NCBI GenBank assembly: GCA_038248745.1
Contig: JBBRXC010000110.1
Coordinates: forward strand, 1 to 5,219
Length of the DNA: 5,219 nt
From: JAENWH01 sp038248745
GTDB lineage: Bacteria; Bacillota; Clostridia; Peptostreptococcales; Anaerovoracaceae
Reading direction: 5' to 3'
Below, in pieces: positions 4,498-5,219 of this stretch. A program made the translations under genes and the position numbers. The stretch's first letter is position 1. Each line of letters begins with the position of its first letter. Below the pieces are notes generated by a model. The model was not told the DNA's origin, did not search any database, and saw nothing but the letters and a program-made list of their open reading frames with translations.

Positions 4498-5219
4498 ATG
4501 AAAAAGATCACAGCAACCTTATTAACTTTAATGATGATAGTAAGTGCCACTGGCATAGTCTTTGCATCGACGAATTCGTGGAACTCAACGGAATACGCTG
4601 GGGTGGAATCAGCGATGAATGACACGGCACAATACATTTTAAAAAATGTTCCCGCTCCTGATATAGGCTCTATCGGGGGGGAATGGTCCATCATAGGATT
4701 AAGTGCCAGTGGCACTATGGTGTCAAAGGAATATTACGACGCGTATTATAGAAGAGTTGAAATGAGCCTGAAAGAAAACCAGGGGATTTTAACGCAAAAT
4801 AAGTATACCGAATATTCCCGTTTGATTATTGCCCTTACTGCAATTGGCAAGGACGTTGAAAATGTGGCAGGCTATAATCTGCTCGAAAAATTGGCGGATT
4901 TTGATAGTATTAAGAAACAGGGAATCAATGGACCTGTTTACGCCCTGATCGCCTTAGATTCTCATAATTATGCAATCCCAAAAATGACAGGCATTACAAA
5001 CGTTACCACAAGGCAAGCGCTTATTGATTATATTTTAGCCCAGGAAATCACAAACGCCAGTGGGGTTAAAGGCGGGTTCAACTTAGGTGGAGGGACAATG
5101 CCTGATGCGGATATTACAGGAATGGCACTGCAGGCACTTGCCAATTATCAGGGAAATCCAGAAGTTCAGGCTGTAATAGACAGAGCAATCCAGGCTTTAA
5201 GCCTATTAGAAAATGCGGA
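4498..5219 (+). CDS. Exported squalene-cyclase/prenyltransferase-type repeat protein (3' truncated by window edge)
   Basis: The frame is open for 240 residues to the window end. Residues 1-23 form a signal peptide: Lys2-Lys3, a hydrophobic core and a VFA cleavage site before Ser24. The mature part is made of paired helices. Diagnostic stretches are YTEYSRLIIALTAIGKD (103-119), GYNLLEKLADFD (125-136), GINGPVYALIALDSHNY (142-158) and PDADITGMALQALANY (202-217). These are typical of clostridial secreted proteins annotated with prenyltransferase/squalene oxidase repeats, an alpha/alpha-toroid fold that also includes the cobalamin-binding domain of animal transcobalamin. No catalytic DXDD motif is visible. 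AGGAGG (4488-4493), 4 nt before ATG, sets the start. The cobalamin riboswitch upstream makes corrinoid capture at the cell surface a reasonable inference, not a demonstrated function. Any later DUF4430-like, SLH or anchor domain would lie beyond the window. Confidence 0.85.
   Translation, partial: MKKITATLLTLMMIVSATGIVFASTNSWNSTEYAGVESAMNDTAQYILKNVPAPDIGSIGGEWSIIGLSASGTMVSKEYYDAYYRRVEMSLKENQGILTQNKYTEYSRLIIALTAIGKDVENVAGYNLLEKLADFDSIKKQGINGPVYALIALDSHNYAIPKMTGITNVTTRQALIDYILAQEITNASGVKGGFNLGGGTMPDADITGMALQALANYQGNPEVQAVIDRAIQALSLLENA

Noticed and set aside
4443..4715. Minus-strand open frame of about 90 codons opposite the repeat protein
   Set aside because: It overlaps the signal peptide region of the well-supported + strand gene, has no ribosome site and its product resembles nothing I know.

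Overview
The window looks like the chromosome of a low-GC anaerobic Firmicute, probably of the class Clostridia. The evidence is AT-rich genes with strong AGGAGG-type ribosome sites, a complete ferredoxin-dependent 2-oxoacid oxidoreductase, a monofunctional glutamate formimidoyltransferase, and a Gram-positive-style terminator-controlled cobalamin riboswitch. No species can be named from the sequence alone. All supported genes are on the + strand.

Layout: (1) 1-261 is the 3' end of ftcD. (2) 277-942 is a GntR/FCD-type regulator, 15 nt after ftcD and probably cotranscribed with it. (3) 943-1111 is an intergenic regulatory region with a perfect 12-bp palindrome of the FadR/FCD operator type, a longer spaced inverted repeat, and an extended -10 promoter overlapped by a third imperfect palindrome. 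(4) 1112-3877 is a tightly packed four-gene operon, korA-korB-korD-korC, encoding the alpha, beta, ferredoxin-like and gamma subunits of a 2-oxoacid:ferredoxin oxidoreductase, most like the 2-oxoglutarate type. A 15-bp-stem terminator (3883-3921) closes it. (5) 3922-4497 is a 576-nt region without a gene. After about 140 nt with nothing recognisable come a good SigA promoter, a compact cobalamin riboswitch (4113-4214), its intrinsic terminator (4297-4328), a pair of near-perfect palindromes (4330-4407) and a ribosome site. (6) 4498 to the window end is the start of an exported protein with squalene-cyclase/prenyltransferase-type alpha-helical repeats, still open at the edge.

How they may work together: FtcD feeds formimino groups into the folate pool and releases glutamate. 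Glutamate can become 2-oxoglutarate, which Kor would oxidise to succinyl-CoA, CO2 and reduced ferredoxin. The GntR/FCD protein is the obvious candidate regulator of the kor operon. The final transcription unit is independent and is predicted to be switched off by cobalamin. Its product belongs to the same broad alpha/alpha-toroid fold as the cobalamin-binding domain of animal transcobalamin and intrinsic factor, so a secreted corrinoid-scavenging role is the most interesting hypothesis in this window.
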